64,000 nucleotides of DNA from JBGPGW01 sp046349515. Lineage in GTDB: Bacteria > Pseudomonadota > Alphaproteobacteria > CADEGL01. The position numbers and the translations under genes are program-made. Location: NCBI GenBank assembly GCA_046349515.1, contig JAXMCE010000006.1, positions 1 through 64,000 of the forward strand, written 5' to 3'. This document shows, piece by piece, positions 31,501-42,300 of this stretch (positions are counted from its first letter, which is position 1; the number at the start of each line of letters is the position of its first letter). The notes beneath the pieces are model-generated. The model ran no database searches. It had not been told where the DNA came from and worked only from the letters and a program-made list of their open reading frames with translations.

Positions 31501-34026
31501 ATGCCCATGGGGCCTATGAACAGTCGTGCGATCGCCGACGATCCGAAGGAGCCGGACGGCACCCCGTCCGCCGGCGCCATTCGGTCGCGGTTCGCCGGAT
31601 TCGCGCGTGGACTTTCTGCGGCGATTGTGTCCGTCCTGACGAGCGGCCCGGCCCTCGCTGATGATGCGGAACCCTGGACCGAGCCCGCGGCCTGGGCGGC
31701 GGCGGCTCTTCTCGGCGCGGCGCTTGTCGCGACCATCGCTGGCTTCCGTCGCCGGGTGAAGACGCTTCGCGGCGAGCTGGCGGCGAGCAGGCAGGCGCAG
31801 GCCCGGCAGGAAGCGGTCTTGTCCACCACGCCGGCGGCGTTCGTCGTCTGGAATGGTGGTGAAGAGGCGATCGCCTCTCCGCAACTCGGGGAAGTCTTGG
31901 GCGACACGGCGGGTGCCGTGCCCAGTTTTGCGAATGTCCTTGGGGCACTCGCGGCGGATGACGCCTCGGCTCTCAACGCCGCGGTGACTGGGCTCAGGGA
32001 CCGCGGCGAAGCCTTCGATCTCGACCTCCAGGGAGCCGAAGGCAAACGCCATTTTCGCATGACCGGCGTGCGTCTCCGGACCGATGACATGGCGACGCCG
32101 GCCGACGTCCTGTGGATCAGGGAAGTGTCGGACGCCGTCGCGGCCATGACGGCCGCCAATCTCGAACGCGACCGGTTCCGCCAGGCGCTTGATGCCTTGC
32201 CGATTCCGGTATGGCTGAGGAACCGGACATTACAAATTTGCGATGGCAATCGCGCCTTCGTCGGGGCCGTCGAGGCGCCGTCGGTCGCGAGCGCAGTGGC
32301 GTCCGGTGCCGAGCTGCTCACCGGACCCGAGCGCGGCCAGGCCCTGGCCGAGCGCGCGCGCACGCTCGGCGAGATGCAAAAGACGCGATCCCATGCCGTG
32401 GTCGCGGGGTCACGCCGCCTTCTCGAGGTCACGGAGCGCCTTCTCGGCGAGACCGGCGACATTATCGGATACGCGCTCGACTACACGGATGTCGAGGAAG
32501 CGCAAGCCGAACGCGATCGACACATCGCGGCGCATCGCGAAGTCCTCGAGCGGCTGGCGACGCCGATCGTCATTTTCGGCGCCGATACGCGCATGAAATT
32601 CTACAATCAGGCCTATGTGGCTATGCGCCGCTTCGATGAGGCCTGGCTCGCGACCGAGCCGACGTTCGTCGAGGTCATCGAGGCGCTCCGCGAGCGGCGC
32701 ATGCTGCCGGAGCAGGTCGACTATCCGGCCTTCAAGCGCGAGCGGCTCAAGATCTTCACCTCGCTCATCGAACCCCTCGAAGAGTTTCAGCATCTGCCTG
32801 ACGGGCGCACGATCCGCACGATCATCGCGCCCCACCCGCTCGGCGGCATCTTGCAGACGTTCGAAGACCTCACCGATCGCCTCGCGCTCGAGCGCTCTTA
32901 CAACACGCTCATCGCGGTGCAGCGCGAGACGTTGGACAATCTCTACGAAGGCGTCGCGGTGTTCGGGAGCGACGGGCGCCTCAAATTGTCCAACCCCGCT
33001 TTTGCGCGCATCTGGCAGCTTGAGCCTGAATTCCTCGCGGGCGAGCCGCATCTGTGGGAGATCATCCAGCGGGTTGAGCATCTCATCACCATCCGCAGCA
33101 CGCCCGAGCGCGCACGCGAGAAACTGATGAACCAGGCCACGGACCGGATGCCGTCCGCGGGCCGCATGGAACGGCCGGATGGCTCGGTCGTCGACTATGC
33201 CAAAGTGCCTCTGCCCGACGGCGCGACGCTGTGGTCGTTCATCGACGCGACCGACCGCAGTCAGGTCGAACGGGCGCTTCGCGAACGGGCGGAAGCGCTC
33301 GAGGCGGCCGACCGCCTGAAGTCGGAATTCATCGCCAACGTGTCCTACGAATTGCGGACGCCCCTCAACGCCATCGTCGGCTTCGCCGAAATCCTCAACA
33401 ACCAGTATTTCGGCAATCTGAACGCCCGCCAGAGCGAGTATGTGCGGGGCGTGATTCAGGCGTCGAACCGGCTCCTGTCGCTCATCAACGACATCCTCGA
33501 CCTCGCGATGATCGAGGCGGGCCGCATGACGCTCGACCGAGACCGGGTCGATGTCCACGGCCTCATGGTCAGCGTCTTCACTTTGGCACGCGACTGGGCG
33601 CGCAAGCAGGATCTGACGATCGAGTTCGATTGCCCGGGAACGATTGGATCGCTTCTGGTCGACGAACGGCGCCTGAAGCAGGCCCTCTTCAATCTCATCA
33701 GCAACTCGGTGAAATTCACCCCCGCCGGAGGCCGCATCACCGTCTCGGCCGCGCGGGAGGGAGACGAGGTCCTGTTCACCGTCTCCGACACTGGCATCGG
33801 CATTCCGCACGAGCAGCAGGACCGCGTGTTTCAAAAGTTCTCGCGCGGGCGCGACGGCAGCGGCCGGTTCGCTGGCGTCGGTCTCGGGCTCGCCCTCGTC
33901 CGGCACATCATCGAGCTGCATGGCGGCCGGGTGACCATCGAGTCGATCCCCAATCAAGGAACCAGGGTGACCTGCGTCATTCCCGTGACGCAGGATGTCG
34001 CAAGCGATCTCCTCGCGGCGAGCTGA
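31501..34026 (+). CDS. divL: DivL-like PAS sensor kinase with tyrosine in the H-box
   Basis: The 841-residue protein has one N-terminal membrane segment at about 63-82, several PAS-like regions (about 105-210, 225-330, 345-455, 470-585), a dimerisation domain and an ATPase domain with NLISNSVKF, DTGIGIP and GVGLGLALV. The phospho-accepting histidine of FIANVSHELRTP is tyrosine 616 here (NVSYELRTP). That change is the hallmark of DivL, which in Caulobacter binds DivK and controls CckA and the cell cycle. The order ahcY-divL-tsaE fits relatives. The start is uncertain; ATG at 31516 is an alternative. Orthology is inferred from motif and position. Confidence 0.87.
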   Translation: MPMGPMNSRAIADDPKEPDGTPSAGAIRSRFAGFARGLSAAIVSVLTSGPALADDAEPWTEPAAWAAAALLGAALVATIAGFRRRVKTLRGELAASRQAQARQEAVLSTTPAAFVVWNGGEEAIASPQLGEVLGDTAGAVPSFANVLGALAADDASALNAAVTGLRDRGEAFDLDLQGAEGKRHFRMTGVRLRTDDMATPADVLWIREVSDAVAAMTAANLERDRFRQALDALPIPVWLRNRTLQICDGNRAFVGAVEAPSVASAVASGAELLTGPERGQALAERARTLGEMQKTRSHAVVAGSRRLLEVTERLLGETGDIIGYALDYTDVEEAQAERDRHIAAHREVLERLATPIVIFGADTRMKFYNQAYVAMRRFDEAWLATEPTFVEVIEALRERRMLPEQVDYPAFKRERLKIFTSLIEPLEEFQHLPDGRTIRTIIAPHPLGGILQTFEDLTDRLALERSYNTLIAVQRETLDNLYEGVAVFGSDGRLKLSNPAFARIWQLEPEFLAGEPHLWEIIQRVEHLITIRSTPERAREKLMNQATDRMPSAGRMERPDGSVVDYAKVPLPDGATLWSFIDATDRSQVERALRERAEALEAADRLKSEFIANVSYELRTPLNAIVGFAEILNNQYFGNLNARQSEYVRGVIQASNRLLSLINDILDLAMIEAGRMTLDRDRVDVHGLMVSVFTLARDWARKQDLTIEFDCPGTIGSLLVDERRLKQALFNLISNSVKFTPAGGRITVSAAREGDEVLFTVSDTGIGIPHEQQDRVFQKFSRGRDGSGRFAGVGLGLALVRHIIELHGGRVTIESIPNQGTRVTCVIPVTQDVASDLLAAS

Positions 34027-34216
34027 CGTCCGATCGTTTCGCGCAAGGATTGTGGCGCCGGCCGCATGGAGCCCCGCCATCCGCGCTTGACAGGTGGGAC
34101 CCGCGGCGGAAGATGGGGCTGCTTTGCCGACCGTCACGACCACCGAATCGTTTCGTTGTCGCCCGCCCCCTGCGGCGCGGTCCGGAGGACGGACGGGCAG
34201 ACGCCTGGACTCCCCG

Positions 34217-34675
34217 ATGGAATGCCTTATTGCATCGCCTGAATCCATGGACGGTCTTGCGCGAAAGATCGCCCGCCTTGCGGCGCGGGGCGATGTGATC
34301 GCGCTCTCGGGCGAGCTCGGCACGGGCAAGACACGATTCGCGCGCGCGTTCATCCGGGCGCGCCTTGGGCGGGATGAGGACGTGCCGAGCCCGACCTTCA
34401 CTCTCGCGCAACGCTATGGCCAGGGACAGGAGATCATCTGGCATTTCGATCTCTATCGATTGGATAGTCCGGGCGAACTCGATGAACTCGGGATGGAGGA
34501 CGCGGCCGGTGAGGCGATCGTCCTCATCGAGTGGCCGGAGCGGCTCGATCGCTCGCTGTCACCCCACGGCCTTGAGATTCGGATCGCCTTTGCCGATCAG
34601 CCGGAGGCCCGGCGCGTCAGCCTTCGCGGCCGGGGACGATGGGAAGACCTCATCGCGGAATTGACTTGGCCGTGA
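34217..34675 (+). CDS. tsaE: tRNA threonylcarbamoyladenosine biosynthesis ATPase TsaE
   Basis: TsaE is the ATPase that, with TsaB and TsaD, helps place threonylcarbamoyl on A37 of tRNAs reading ANN codons. The Walker A motif is ALSGELGTGKTRFARAF, followed by SPTFTLAQRY and HFDLYRLDSPGEL, all typical. The length of 152 residues is normal. The next gene starts with GTG overlapping the tsaE stop by four bases. A longer upstream reading adds basic low-complexity residues and is not supported. Confidence 0.94.
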   Translation: MECLIASPESMDGLARKIARLAARGDVIALSGELGTGKTRFARAFIRARLGRDEDVPSPTFTLAQRYGQGQEIIWHFDLYRLDSPGELDELGMEDAAGEAIVLIEWPERLDRSLSPHGLEIRIAFADQPEARRVSLRGRGRWEDLIAELTWP

Positions 34676-35688
34676 CGGATCGCGCCGACGCCATTCGCGA
34701 TTTCCTGTTACGCGCCGGATGGGCGGATGCCGCACGGGACCCTTTGCCGAGCGATGCGTCGTTCCGCCGCTATGTCCGGCTGCGGTCGAGCCGGGAGTCG
34801 GTGATGCTCATGGATGCACCGCCCCCGCAGGAAAACGTGAGGCCATATCTCGTCGTGGCGCGCCGGCTCACGGCGCTCGGCTACAGCGCGCCCAGAATTT
34901 TCGCCGAGGACGTCGAGCGCGGTCTCTTGCTGATCGAGGATTTTGGCGACGCGACTTACACGCGCGAGCTTGCGGCCGGGGTCGATGAAGCCAGCCTTTA
35001 CGCAGCCGCCATTGACTTGCTCATCGACCTTCATCGCCAGGCGGGCCCTTGGGACCACGAGATACCGGCCTACGATGACGAGCGCCTGCTGGCTGAAGCC
35101 GCCCTGCTTGTCGACTGGTTTCTCCCCGCGCTCACCGGGCACGATACGTCTCCGGATGCGAGGGCCGAATTTCTCGGCCTTTGGCGATCCCTCCTGCCCG
35201 AGGCGCGCCGCGTGCCGGAGACCTTGGTCTTGCGCGATTATCACGTCGACAACCTGATGCGCTTGCCGGCCAGGCAAGGGATTGCCGCGTGCGGGCTCTT
35301 GGATTTTCAGGATGCCGTGATCGGCCCCGTTACTTACGACCTCGTGTCCCTTCTTGAAGACGCACGACGCGACATCGCGCCCTCGCTCGTGGCCGCCATG
35401 CTGCGGAGGTATCTCGAAGCATTTCCCGAGCTCGACGAGAAGACATTTCACGCCTCCTACGCGATTCTCGGTGCTCAGAGAAATGCGAAGATCGTCGGCA
35501 TTTTCACCCGCCTCGATCGCCGCGACGGCAAGCCGCAATATCTTGCCCACATCCCGAGGGTGTGGCGGCTTCTCGAGAGTGATCTTCGGCACCCCGTCCT
35601 CGCGCCGATGCGCGCTTGGTTCGACCGGTATGTGCCGCGCGAGCAGCGCATTGCGCCGCCGCCGGCGCGGCGGGGTTCTCCCGCATGA
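34672..35688 (+). CDS. amgK: Anomeric MurNAc/GlcNAc kinase AmgK-like phosphotransferase
   Basis: The protein belongs to the aminoglycoside phosphotransferase fold: the catalytic loop LRDYHVDNLMRL and the metal-binding LLDFQDAVIGP are clear. Paired with a MurU-type gene directly after it, it should be AmgK, which phosphorylates MurNAc at C1 in peptidoglycan recycling and bypasses de novo UDP-MurNAc synthesis. The start is a GTG overlapping the tsaE stop (GTGA). The murU start overlaps its own stop (ATGA). Confidence 0.9.
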   Translation: MTDRADAIRDFLLRAGWADAARDPLPSDASFRRYVRLRSSRESVMLMDAPPPQENVRPYLVVARRLTALGYSAPRIFAEDVERGLLLIEDFGDATYTRELAAGVDEASLYAAAIDLLIDLHRQAGPWDHEIPAYDDERLLAEAALLVDWFLPALTGHDTSPDARAEFLGLWRSLLPEARRVPETLVLRDYHVDNLMRLPARQGIAACGLLDFQDAVIGPVTYDLVSLLEDARRDIAPSLVAAMLRRYLEAFPELDEKTFHASYAILGAQRNAKIVGIFTRLDRRDGKPQYLAHIPRVWRLLESDLRHPVLAPMRAWFDRYVPREQRIAPPPARRGSPA

Positions 35689-36413
35689 CGCCCGGCGTTG
35701 GGGCGATCGGACGGGCCATGCTTCTCGCGGCGGGGCGGGGCGAACGTCTGCGGCCTCTGACCGATCGGTGCCCGAAGCCGCTCGTCGACGTGGGCGGCCA
35801 AACGCTGATCGGCCGGATCTTGGATCGGCTTGACGAAGTCGGCACGGAACGCGTTGTCGTGAATCTCCACCACCTCGGCGACATGATCGAGGCGCACCTT
35901 GCCGGGCGACCGCGGCCGCAGATCGTCTTCTCCCGCGAGGTCGAGCTGCTGGAGACGGGCGGAGGCACCAAGAAGGCGCTGTCGCTCCTTGGCCCGGCGC
36001 CGTTCTTCGCAATCAATGGCGACGTATTGTGGTTCGATGGCCAGGTGCCGGCGCTCACCCGTCTCACATCCGCTTGGGATGGAGAGCGCATGGACGCTTT
36101 GCTTCTTCTCGTGACCGTGGAGAACGCGATCGGGTACGACGGTGCTGGTGATTTCGACATGGATGCGCAGGGCCGGTTGATCCGGCGCGGGACGAAACCG
36201 ACGGCGCCGTATGTCTTCGCGGGCATCCAGATCCTGCATCCCCGTCTTTTTGCGACGGCGCCGGACGGCGCCTTTTCGCTCAATGTGCTCTACGACGCCG
36301 CTCAGCGCGAAGGACGCCTGTTCGGGCTTTGCCACGATGGCGGCTGGCTTCACATCGGGACCATGGCCGGGTTGGCCGATGCGCGCCGCCGGATGGCCGA
36401 CCGTTCGTCGTGA
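35685..36413 (+). CDS. murU: MurNAc-1-phosphate uridylyltransferase-like nucleotidyltransferase
   Basis: The 242-residue protein opens with AMLLAAGRGERLRPLTDRCPK, the signature of sugar nucleotidyltransferases, and continues with GGGTKKAL and FAINGDVLW, the metal-binding GD pair. With amgK before it, the likely role is MurU: turning MurNAc 1-phosphate into UDP-MurNAc. Mannose- or glucose-1-phosphate nucleotidyltransferases look similar, so the call rests on context. The ATG overlaps the amgK stop; the next gene starts in a GTGA overlap with its stop. Confidence 0.88.
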   Translation: MTPGVGAIGRAMLLAAGRGERLRPLTDRCPKPLVDVGGQTLIGRILDRLDEVGTERVVVNLHHLGDMIEAHLAGRPRPQIVFSREVELLETGGGTKKALSLLGPAPFFAINGDVLWFDGQVPALTRLTSAWDGERMDALLLLVTVENAIGYDGAGDFDMDAQGRLIRRGTKPTAPYVFAGIQILHPRLFATAPDGAFSLNVLYDAAQREGRLFGLCHDGGWLHIGTMAGLADARRRMADRSS

Positions 36414-39397
36414 ACGCGATGCGGCGGGCGAAGGTCTTCACCATTCCGCCGGGTGTGCCGTTCCTGGATGCGCTCGCCGCGGGAATCCTTTCGGAGACGT
36501 CGGGCGATCCCCTCGCCCTGGCGCGCTACCGAATCCTCCTGCCGACACGGCGGGCCGCTCGTGCGCTCGCCGAATCGTTCCTTCGCGAGAGCGACGGACA
36601 GGCGCTCGTCCTGCCTCGCCTCACCCCGATCGGCGATATTGATGACGACGAAATCGCCCTCTTCTCTCTGGACGAACCGGCGCTCGAATCGACCATCGAC
36701 TGCCCGCCTGCGATCAGTCCGCTGCGCCGCCGCATTCTCTTGGCACGACTTGTCGAGCAATTCGCACCGGTGTCCGGCGGGCGTCCCCTTGGTCCCGACC
36801 ATGCACTGCAGCTTGCCGGCGAACTGGCGCGCCTTCTCGATCAGGTCCAGACAGAGCGGCTGGGTTTTGATGGGCTGATGGGGCTTGTTCCCGCGAACTA
36901 CGCCCATCATTGGCAAATCACGCTCGATTTCCTGCGGATACTCTCGGAACACTGGCCGCGCATCCTCGCCGAGGAAGGCGCCATTGATCCGGCCGATCGG
37001 CGCAATCGGCTGTTGTCGGCTCGCGCCGACCTTTGGCGACGCGATCCACCCGATCACCCCGTCATCGCCGCGGGTTCGACCGGGAGCATCCCCGCGACGG
37101 CCGATCTCCTCGAGGTCGTCGCGCGCCTGCCGAAAGGCGCGGTCGTCCTGCCCGGGCTCGACCGGGATTGCGATCCTCAAAGCTGGTCCAAAATCGATCC
37201 GCCGCACCCGCAGTTCGGTCTCGCGCGCCTGCTCGAACGGTTGGGGCTCGAGCGCGAGCAGGTGCGCGATTGGCCTCACCTTCGGAAACGAGCGGCCCAT
37301 GGCGAGCGATTGCGGCTTCTCGCAGAGGTCATGCGCCCCACGGAAACGAGTGATGCCTGGCGGCAGATCGAGGGTCTCAGCGAGCGGGCAGTCCAGGGTC
37401 TCTCGCGAATCGACTGTCCGACGCCGAGCGAAGAGGCGGCCGTCATCGCGCTTCTGATGCGCGAGACGCTGGAGAGTCCGGGAAAAACGGCCTCCCTGGT
37501 GACGCCAGACCGCGACCTTGCGCGCCGCGTCGCGGCGGAACTTAGGCGCTGGCGCATCGAGATTGACGACTCCGCGGGAACGCCGCTCGCGGAGACGCCG
37601 TGCGGGGCCTTCCTTCGCCTGATCGCGGCGGCGGGGGCCGACCATTTCGCGCCCGTCTCGTTCTTGAGTTTGCTGAAGCACCCTCTTGCGGCGGGCGGTG
37701 AAGATCCCGCGCGCTTTCGCTGGCGCGCGCGCGCTTTGGAGATCGCCATCCTTCGTGGTCCCAGGCCGGGTGCGGGGTTCGATGGTCTTCTCGCGGCCTT
37801 GTCCCAAGCGGATATCGATTCGCGCCTTAGGCGCGATCTCACGGAATGGGTTGCCCGCCTCCGTGATATCTTGGGTCCTTTCAGCGAGAAGTCGGCCAGT
37901 GCGGCTGCGTCGCTCTCGTCTCTTCTCGATGCGCATGTCGATGCCGCGGAGCGTCTTGCGGCTAGCGCAGAGGATTCCGGGCCAGCGCGTCTCTGGCAAG
38001 GCGAAGATGGTGAGGCGCTCGCGGGCTTTGTTGCCGAAACCCACCACGCTCTTCGCGACATGCCGCCTGTCGACGGCCGCAGCTTCCCTGCTCTCTTCGA
38101 CGAGCTGCTCGGGGGGCGCGTCGTGCGACCGCGCTTCGGACGCCATCCGCGCCTCCAAATCCTGGGTCCGCTCGAGGCTCGGCTCCAGTACGCGGACCGC
38201 CTCATCTTGGGTGGGCTCAACGAAGGAACCTGGCCGCGCACCCCGCCGCCCGACCCGTGGATGAGCCGGCCGATGCAGCGCGATTTCGGCTTGCCGGAGC
38301 CCGAGCGCCGGATCGGGCTGTCGGCCCATGATTTCACGCAGGCACTCGCCGCCAAGGATGTTGTCTTCACGCGCGCTCTCCGCGTCGAAGGTGCGCCCAC
38401 GGTGCCCTCACGTTGGTTGATGCGGCTCGATGCGGTGCTCGAAGGCGCTGGTCTTCTCGACCGGCTCCGCCACGCACGGGTCTGGGGCGGCTCTCGATGG
38501 CTTGAATGGCAAGCGGCACTCGATCGCCCGACAAGGGCCGAGGTCGTCCCGCCACCCTCGCCACGGCCGCCGCTCAGCGCGCGCCCGCGCGAGCTCTCAG
38601 TGACCGCCATTGGCACTTGGATGCGCAATCCTTACGCCGTCTATGCGCGCCACGTTCTCAGGCTGCGGCCGCTCGATCCTCTGGAGGCGGATCCGAGCGC
38701 GGCCGATCGCGGCAATTTCATCCACGCGGCGCTTCACGCATTCCTCAAGGCCCATCCCGGCCGTCTGCCCGACAAGGCCTTGGAGGAACTGCTCGACTTG
38801 GGACGCCAGGCATTCGGCGAATCGCTCGTGCGCCCGACCGTCTATGCGTTCTGGTGGCCGCGCTTTGAACGGATCGCGGCCTGGTTCCTCGACCAACAGG
38901 CGGTCCGCATGGCAACTCCCTGTGCCACGGAAGTCTCGGGTCGACTCGCGCTCGATGCGCCTAAGGGCCGTTTCGTCATCACCGCGCGGGCCGACCGAAT
39001 CGATCGCACCTCGGATGGTCGCCTCATCCTGATCGACTACAAGACGGGTGCCATTCCGAGCGGTACAGAGGTCGCCGCCGGTTTCGAGCCGCAATTGCCG
39101 CTCGAAGCGGCGATCGCGCGGACGGGAGGATTTCAAGGCGTCGAAGCCGCGACGGTGGTGGAGTTATGCCATTGGCGGCTCACGGGCGGGGACCCTGCCG
39201 GTGAAATTCACGCATTGAGTGCGGAGCGCGGCGATCTCGTCGACAATGCGCTCCGCGGTCTCGAGGGACTCGTTCGCGCGTTCGACGATCCCGAAACCGC
39301 GTACATGGCGCATCCGAATCCCGACCGGAGCCCCGCTTATGATGATTACGCGCATCTTGCGCGCGTGAAGGAATGGGCGAGCGGGAGCGGCCGGTGA
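36410..39397 (+). CDS. addB: Double-strand break repair protein AddB
   Basis: AddB pairs with AddA to form the helicase-nuclease that resects double-strand breaks for RecA, the alphaproteobacterial counterpart of RecBCD. The 995-residue protein begins near PPGVPFLDALAAGIL and ends with a nuclease domain, LILIDYKTGAIP. The Bacillus form holds a 4Fe-4S cluster between CPF-like and C-terminal CxxC cysteines; here the matching place reads RNPYAVYARHVL and no CxxC occurs near the end, so no cluster is expected. The GTG start makes a four-base overlap with murU; an ATG three codons later is an alternative. Confidence 0.92.
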   Translation: MNAMRRAKVFTIPPGVPFLDALAAGILSETSGDPLALARYRILLPTRRAARALAESFLRESDGQALVLPRLTPIGDIDDDEIALFSLDEPALESTIDCPPAISPLRRRILLARLVEQFAPVSGGRPLGPDHALQLAGELARLLDQVQTERLGFDGLMGLVPANYAHHWQITLDFLRILSEHWPRILAEEGAIDPADRRNRLLSARADLWRRDPPDHPVIAAGSTGSIPATADLLEVVARLPKGAVVLPGLDRDCDPQSWSKIDPPHPQFGLARLLERLGLEREQVRDWPHLRKRAAHGERLRLLAEVMRPTETSDAWRQIEGLSERAVQGLSRIDCPTPSEEAAVIALLMRETLESPGKTASLVTPDRDLARRVAAELRRWRIEIDDSAGTPLAETPCGAFLRLIAAAGADHFAPVSFLSLLKHPLAAGGEDPARFRWRARALEIAILRGPRPGAGFDGLLAALSQADIDSRLRRDLTEWVARLRDILGPFSEKSASAAASLSSLLDAHVDAAERLAASAEDSGPARLWQGEDGEALAGFVAETHHALRDMPPVDGRSFPALFDELLGGRVVRPRFGRHPRLQILGPLEARLQYADRLILGGLNEGTWPRTPPPDPWMSRPMQRDFGLPEPERRIGLSAHDFTQALAAKDVVFTRALRVEGAPTVPSRWLMRLDAVLEGAGLLDRLRHARVWGGSRWLEWQAALDRPTRAEVVPPPSPRPPLSARPRELSVTAIGTWMRNPYAVYARHVLRLRPLDPLEADPSAADRGNFIHAALHAFLKAHPGRLPDKALEELLDLGRQAFGESLVRPTVYAFWWPRFERIAAWFLDQQAVRMATPCATEVSGRLALDAPKGRFVITARADRIDRTSDGRLILIDYKTGAIPSGTEVAAGFEPQLPLEAAIARTGGFQGVEAATVVELCHWRLTGGDPAGEIHALSAERGDLVDNALRGLEGLVRAFDDPETAYMAHPNPDRSPAYDDYAHLARVKEWASGSGR

Positions 39398-42300
39398 GCG
39401 GTTTGGGGCCAAGCGCGGCGGAGGCCCAGAGACGCGCGTCCGACCCCCTTGCCTCGGCCTGGGTCACCGCATCGGCCGGGACCGGCAAGACGAAAGTTCT
39501 TACCGATCGCGTCCTCCGCCTCCTGCTCGGCGGGACGCTGCCGGGCCGGATTCTCTGTTTGACCTTCACGCGCGCGGCGGCCGCGGAAATGGCGAACCGA
39601 CTGCACGAGACGCTCTCTCGTTGGGCCGTTCTCAAGGATGAACGATTGGCCGAGGCGCTTGCGGAGCTGACAGGCGAGACGGCAACGGCCGGGCAACTCG
39701 ACACCGCGCGCCGTCTCTTCGCCGCCGTGCTCGATGTACCGGGCGGGCTCAAGATCATGACCATCCACGCGTTCTGCCAGTCCCTCCTCGCGCGGTTCCC
39801 GCTCGAGGCCGGCATCGCGCCCCATTTCGCGCCCATGGACGAGCGGACCGAGGCCGAAGTTCTCGCAAGGACTCGGGCGGACGTGCTGACAAGGCTCAAG
39901 GAGGGCGAAGCGCCGCCCCGCGCCATAAGGGCCTTTGCGATGATCGGCACGGAGCTGGACGAGCGCCGATTCAACATCGTGCTCCACGAGATGATCCGCG
40001 AGCGAGCCCGGCTCAAGTCGCTTGCGGCAAGCCCCGGGGGCCTCCCTGGCCTCGCCGACATCTTGCGGGGGCGTCTCGGTCTCGCGCCGGGCGTGACGTC
40101 GGATGCGCTCCTCCTCGCCGCGTCCCAAGACACGGCGTTCGATGGCCGAGCGCTCGGCCGCTTGCTTCCGGCCTTGGCCGGCGGCTCGGCGACGGATAAG
40201 AGGCGCGCGGCACTGATCGGCTCGTGGCTGGAGGCGACGCCGACAGTCCGTGCCGAACGTATCGATGCCTATGCGACGGCGTACCTCACCGCGGAGGGGG
40301 AGCTTTCCAAGCGCTTGGTGACGAAAGCGATCGTCGACCGGCATCCCGACGCCGCTGACGTCCTTGCGGCCGAAGGGCGACGGCTCATCGACGTCCTCGA
40401 TGGCCGCAAAGCGGCCAACGTCGTCGCGATGACGGATGCGCTCATCCATGTCGGGCTCGATGCCATCGACCGCTATGAGCGGCTGAAGCGGAGCTCGGGT
40501 CGGCTCGACTACGACGATCTTGTGCTTGGCGCCGCCGCACTGCTGCGGGAGCCGGACGTGGTGCCCTGGGTTCTCTACAAGCTCGATGGTGGCATCGATC
40601 ACGTCCTCGTCGATGAAGCGCAGGATACCAGTCCGGAGCAATGGCGCGTAATCACGGCGCTCATCGACGAATTCTTCGCTGGCATCGGCGCCTCCGAGAC
40701 GATTCGAACGATCTTTTCGGTCGGTGACCCCAAGCAGTCGATCTTCAGTTTTCAGCGCGCCGACCCCCGATACTTCGGGGCCATGCGCGATCGATTCGCG
40801 GAACGGGCGCAGGAATCTGCGCGCGATTGGCGGGCTGTCGCCCTCGACCTGTCGTTCCGCTCGACGGAGGCCGTGCTTCAGGCTGTGGATGCCGTATTTG
40901 CCGGGAGCGACGCCGGTGATGGCGTCGTCGAGCCGGGCGTCCGTATGCATCATCTTTGTCACCGGTCGGCTGAGCCGGGCGTCGTCGAAGTGTGGCCAGT
41001 TGCACCCGTTGAAGAAGGGTATGCCACGCCGCCGTGGGACCCGCCGGTCGTACGCCGGGAATCGATTGCGCCGCGGACCCGGCTCGCGCGGCTCATCGCC
41101 AAGCGCATCCATGGGTGGGTCCTGTCGGATCACCCTCCGGCCGATGCCATGCTTGAATCACGAGGACGGCGGATCGCGGCTGGCGACATCATGATCCTCG
41201 TCCGTCGCCGCGATGCGTTCGTCGAGTTGCTCGTTCGCGAGCTGAAGGCGCTCGGCGTTCCCGTTGCCGGTGTCGACCGTCTCGTTCTGACGGAGCAGCT
41301 TGCCGTCATGGACCTTGTTGCCTTGGGCCAGGTCCTATTGCTGCCGGAAGACGATCTGACCTTGGCGACGGTGTTGAAGGGGCCGCTCGTCGGCCTCGAC
41401 GAGGACGAACTGTTCGCGCTCGCCCATGGCCGGCAGGGCACGCTGTGGGCCGCGCTTGAAGCCGGATCCGCGGGATCGCCGGGTCTCTTGCGTGCCCATG
41501 GCTGGCTGAGCGCCTTGAGGGCCCGCGCGGATTACGTGCGGCCCTACGAGTTGTTTGCGGAGGTCCTCGGCCAGGGAGGTCGCGCGCGTCTCGTCGCGCG
41601 CTTGGGGCCGGATGCGAACGATCCGATCGATGAATTCCTGTCCTTGGCGCTTGCCTATGAGCAGAGCGCGGCGCCGTCCCTCCAGGGGTTTCTTCACTGG
41701 CTCCACGCGGGCGAAGTCACGGTGAAGCGTGAACTCGATCAGGCGCGCGGTGCGGTTCGCGTCATGACGGTCCACGGCGCCAAAGGGCTGCAGGCGCCGA
41801 TCGTGATCATGCCGGATACGGTGCAGCCGCCGGAAAGCGACGACACCCTTCTCTGGTTCGAGGATTGCGTCCTGTGGGTTCCGAAGCGTTCGTCGGAAGA
41901 CAGGCGAACGGCCGCCTTCCGCGCGGCAGCGCGCGAGCGGCGCGACAAGGAATATCGCCGTCTGCTCTACGTCGCCATGACGCGCGCGGAGGATCGCCTC
42001 TATGTCTCGGGCTGGGAGACCCGACGCAGCGCATCGGATCGCTCTTGGTACCACTTGGTGCGCCGGGGGCTCGACGGAATCGCGGAACCCGTTCGCTTCG
42101 ATTTCCAGGGTGACGATGTCCACGGATGGTCCGGCGACGGATTGCGGCTCAACGTCGTACCGCGTGGCTGGACCGCGCCTGCCGTGCGTGAGCCTGCCAG
42201 GGTGGCGCCGGAGAAATTGCCGGATTGGGCCAAGCGGCCCCCGCCGGAAGAGCCGCCCGCCTCGAAAATCCTCGCTCCTTCCCGCCTCGACGGCGATCCG

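Noticed and set aside
39346..41133. Long minus-strand frame over addA (595 codons)
   Set aside because: Same reason: composition typical of the antisense frame in GC-rich DNA, and addA motifs are unmistakable on the plus strand.
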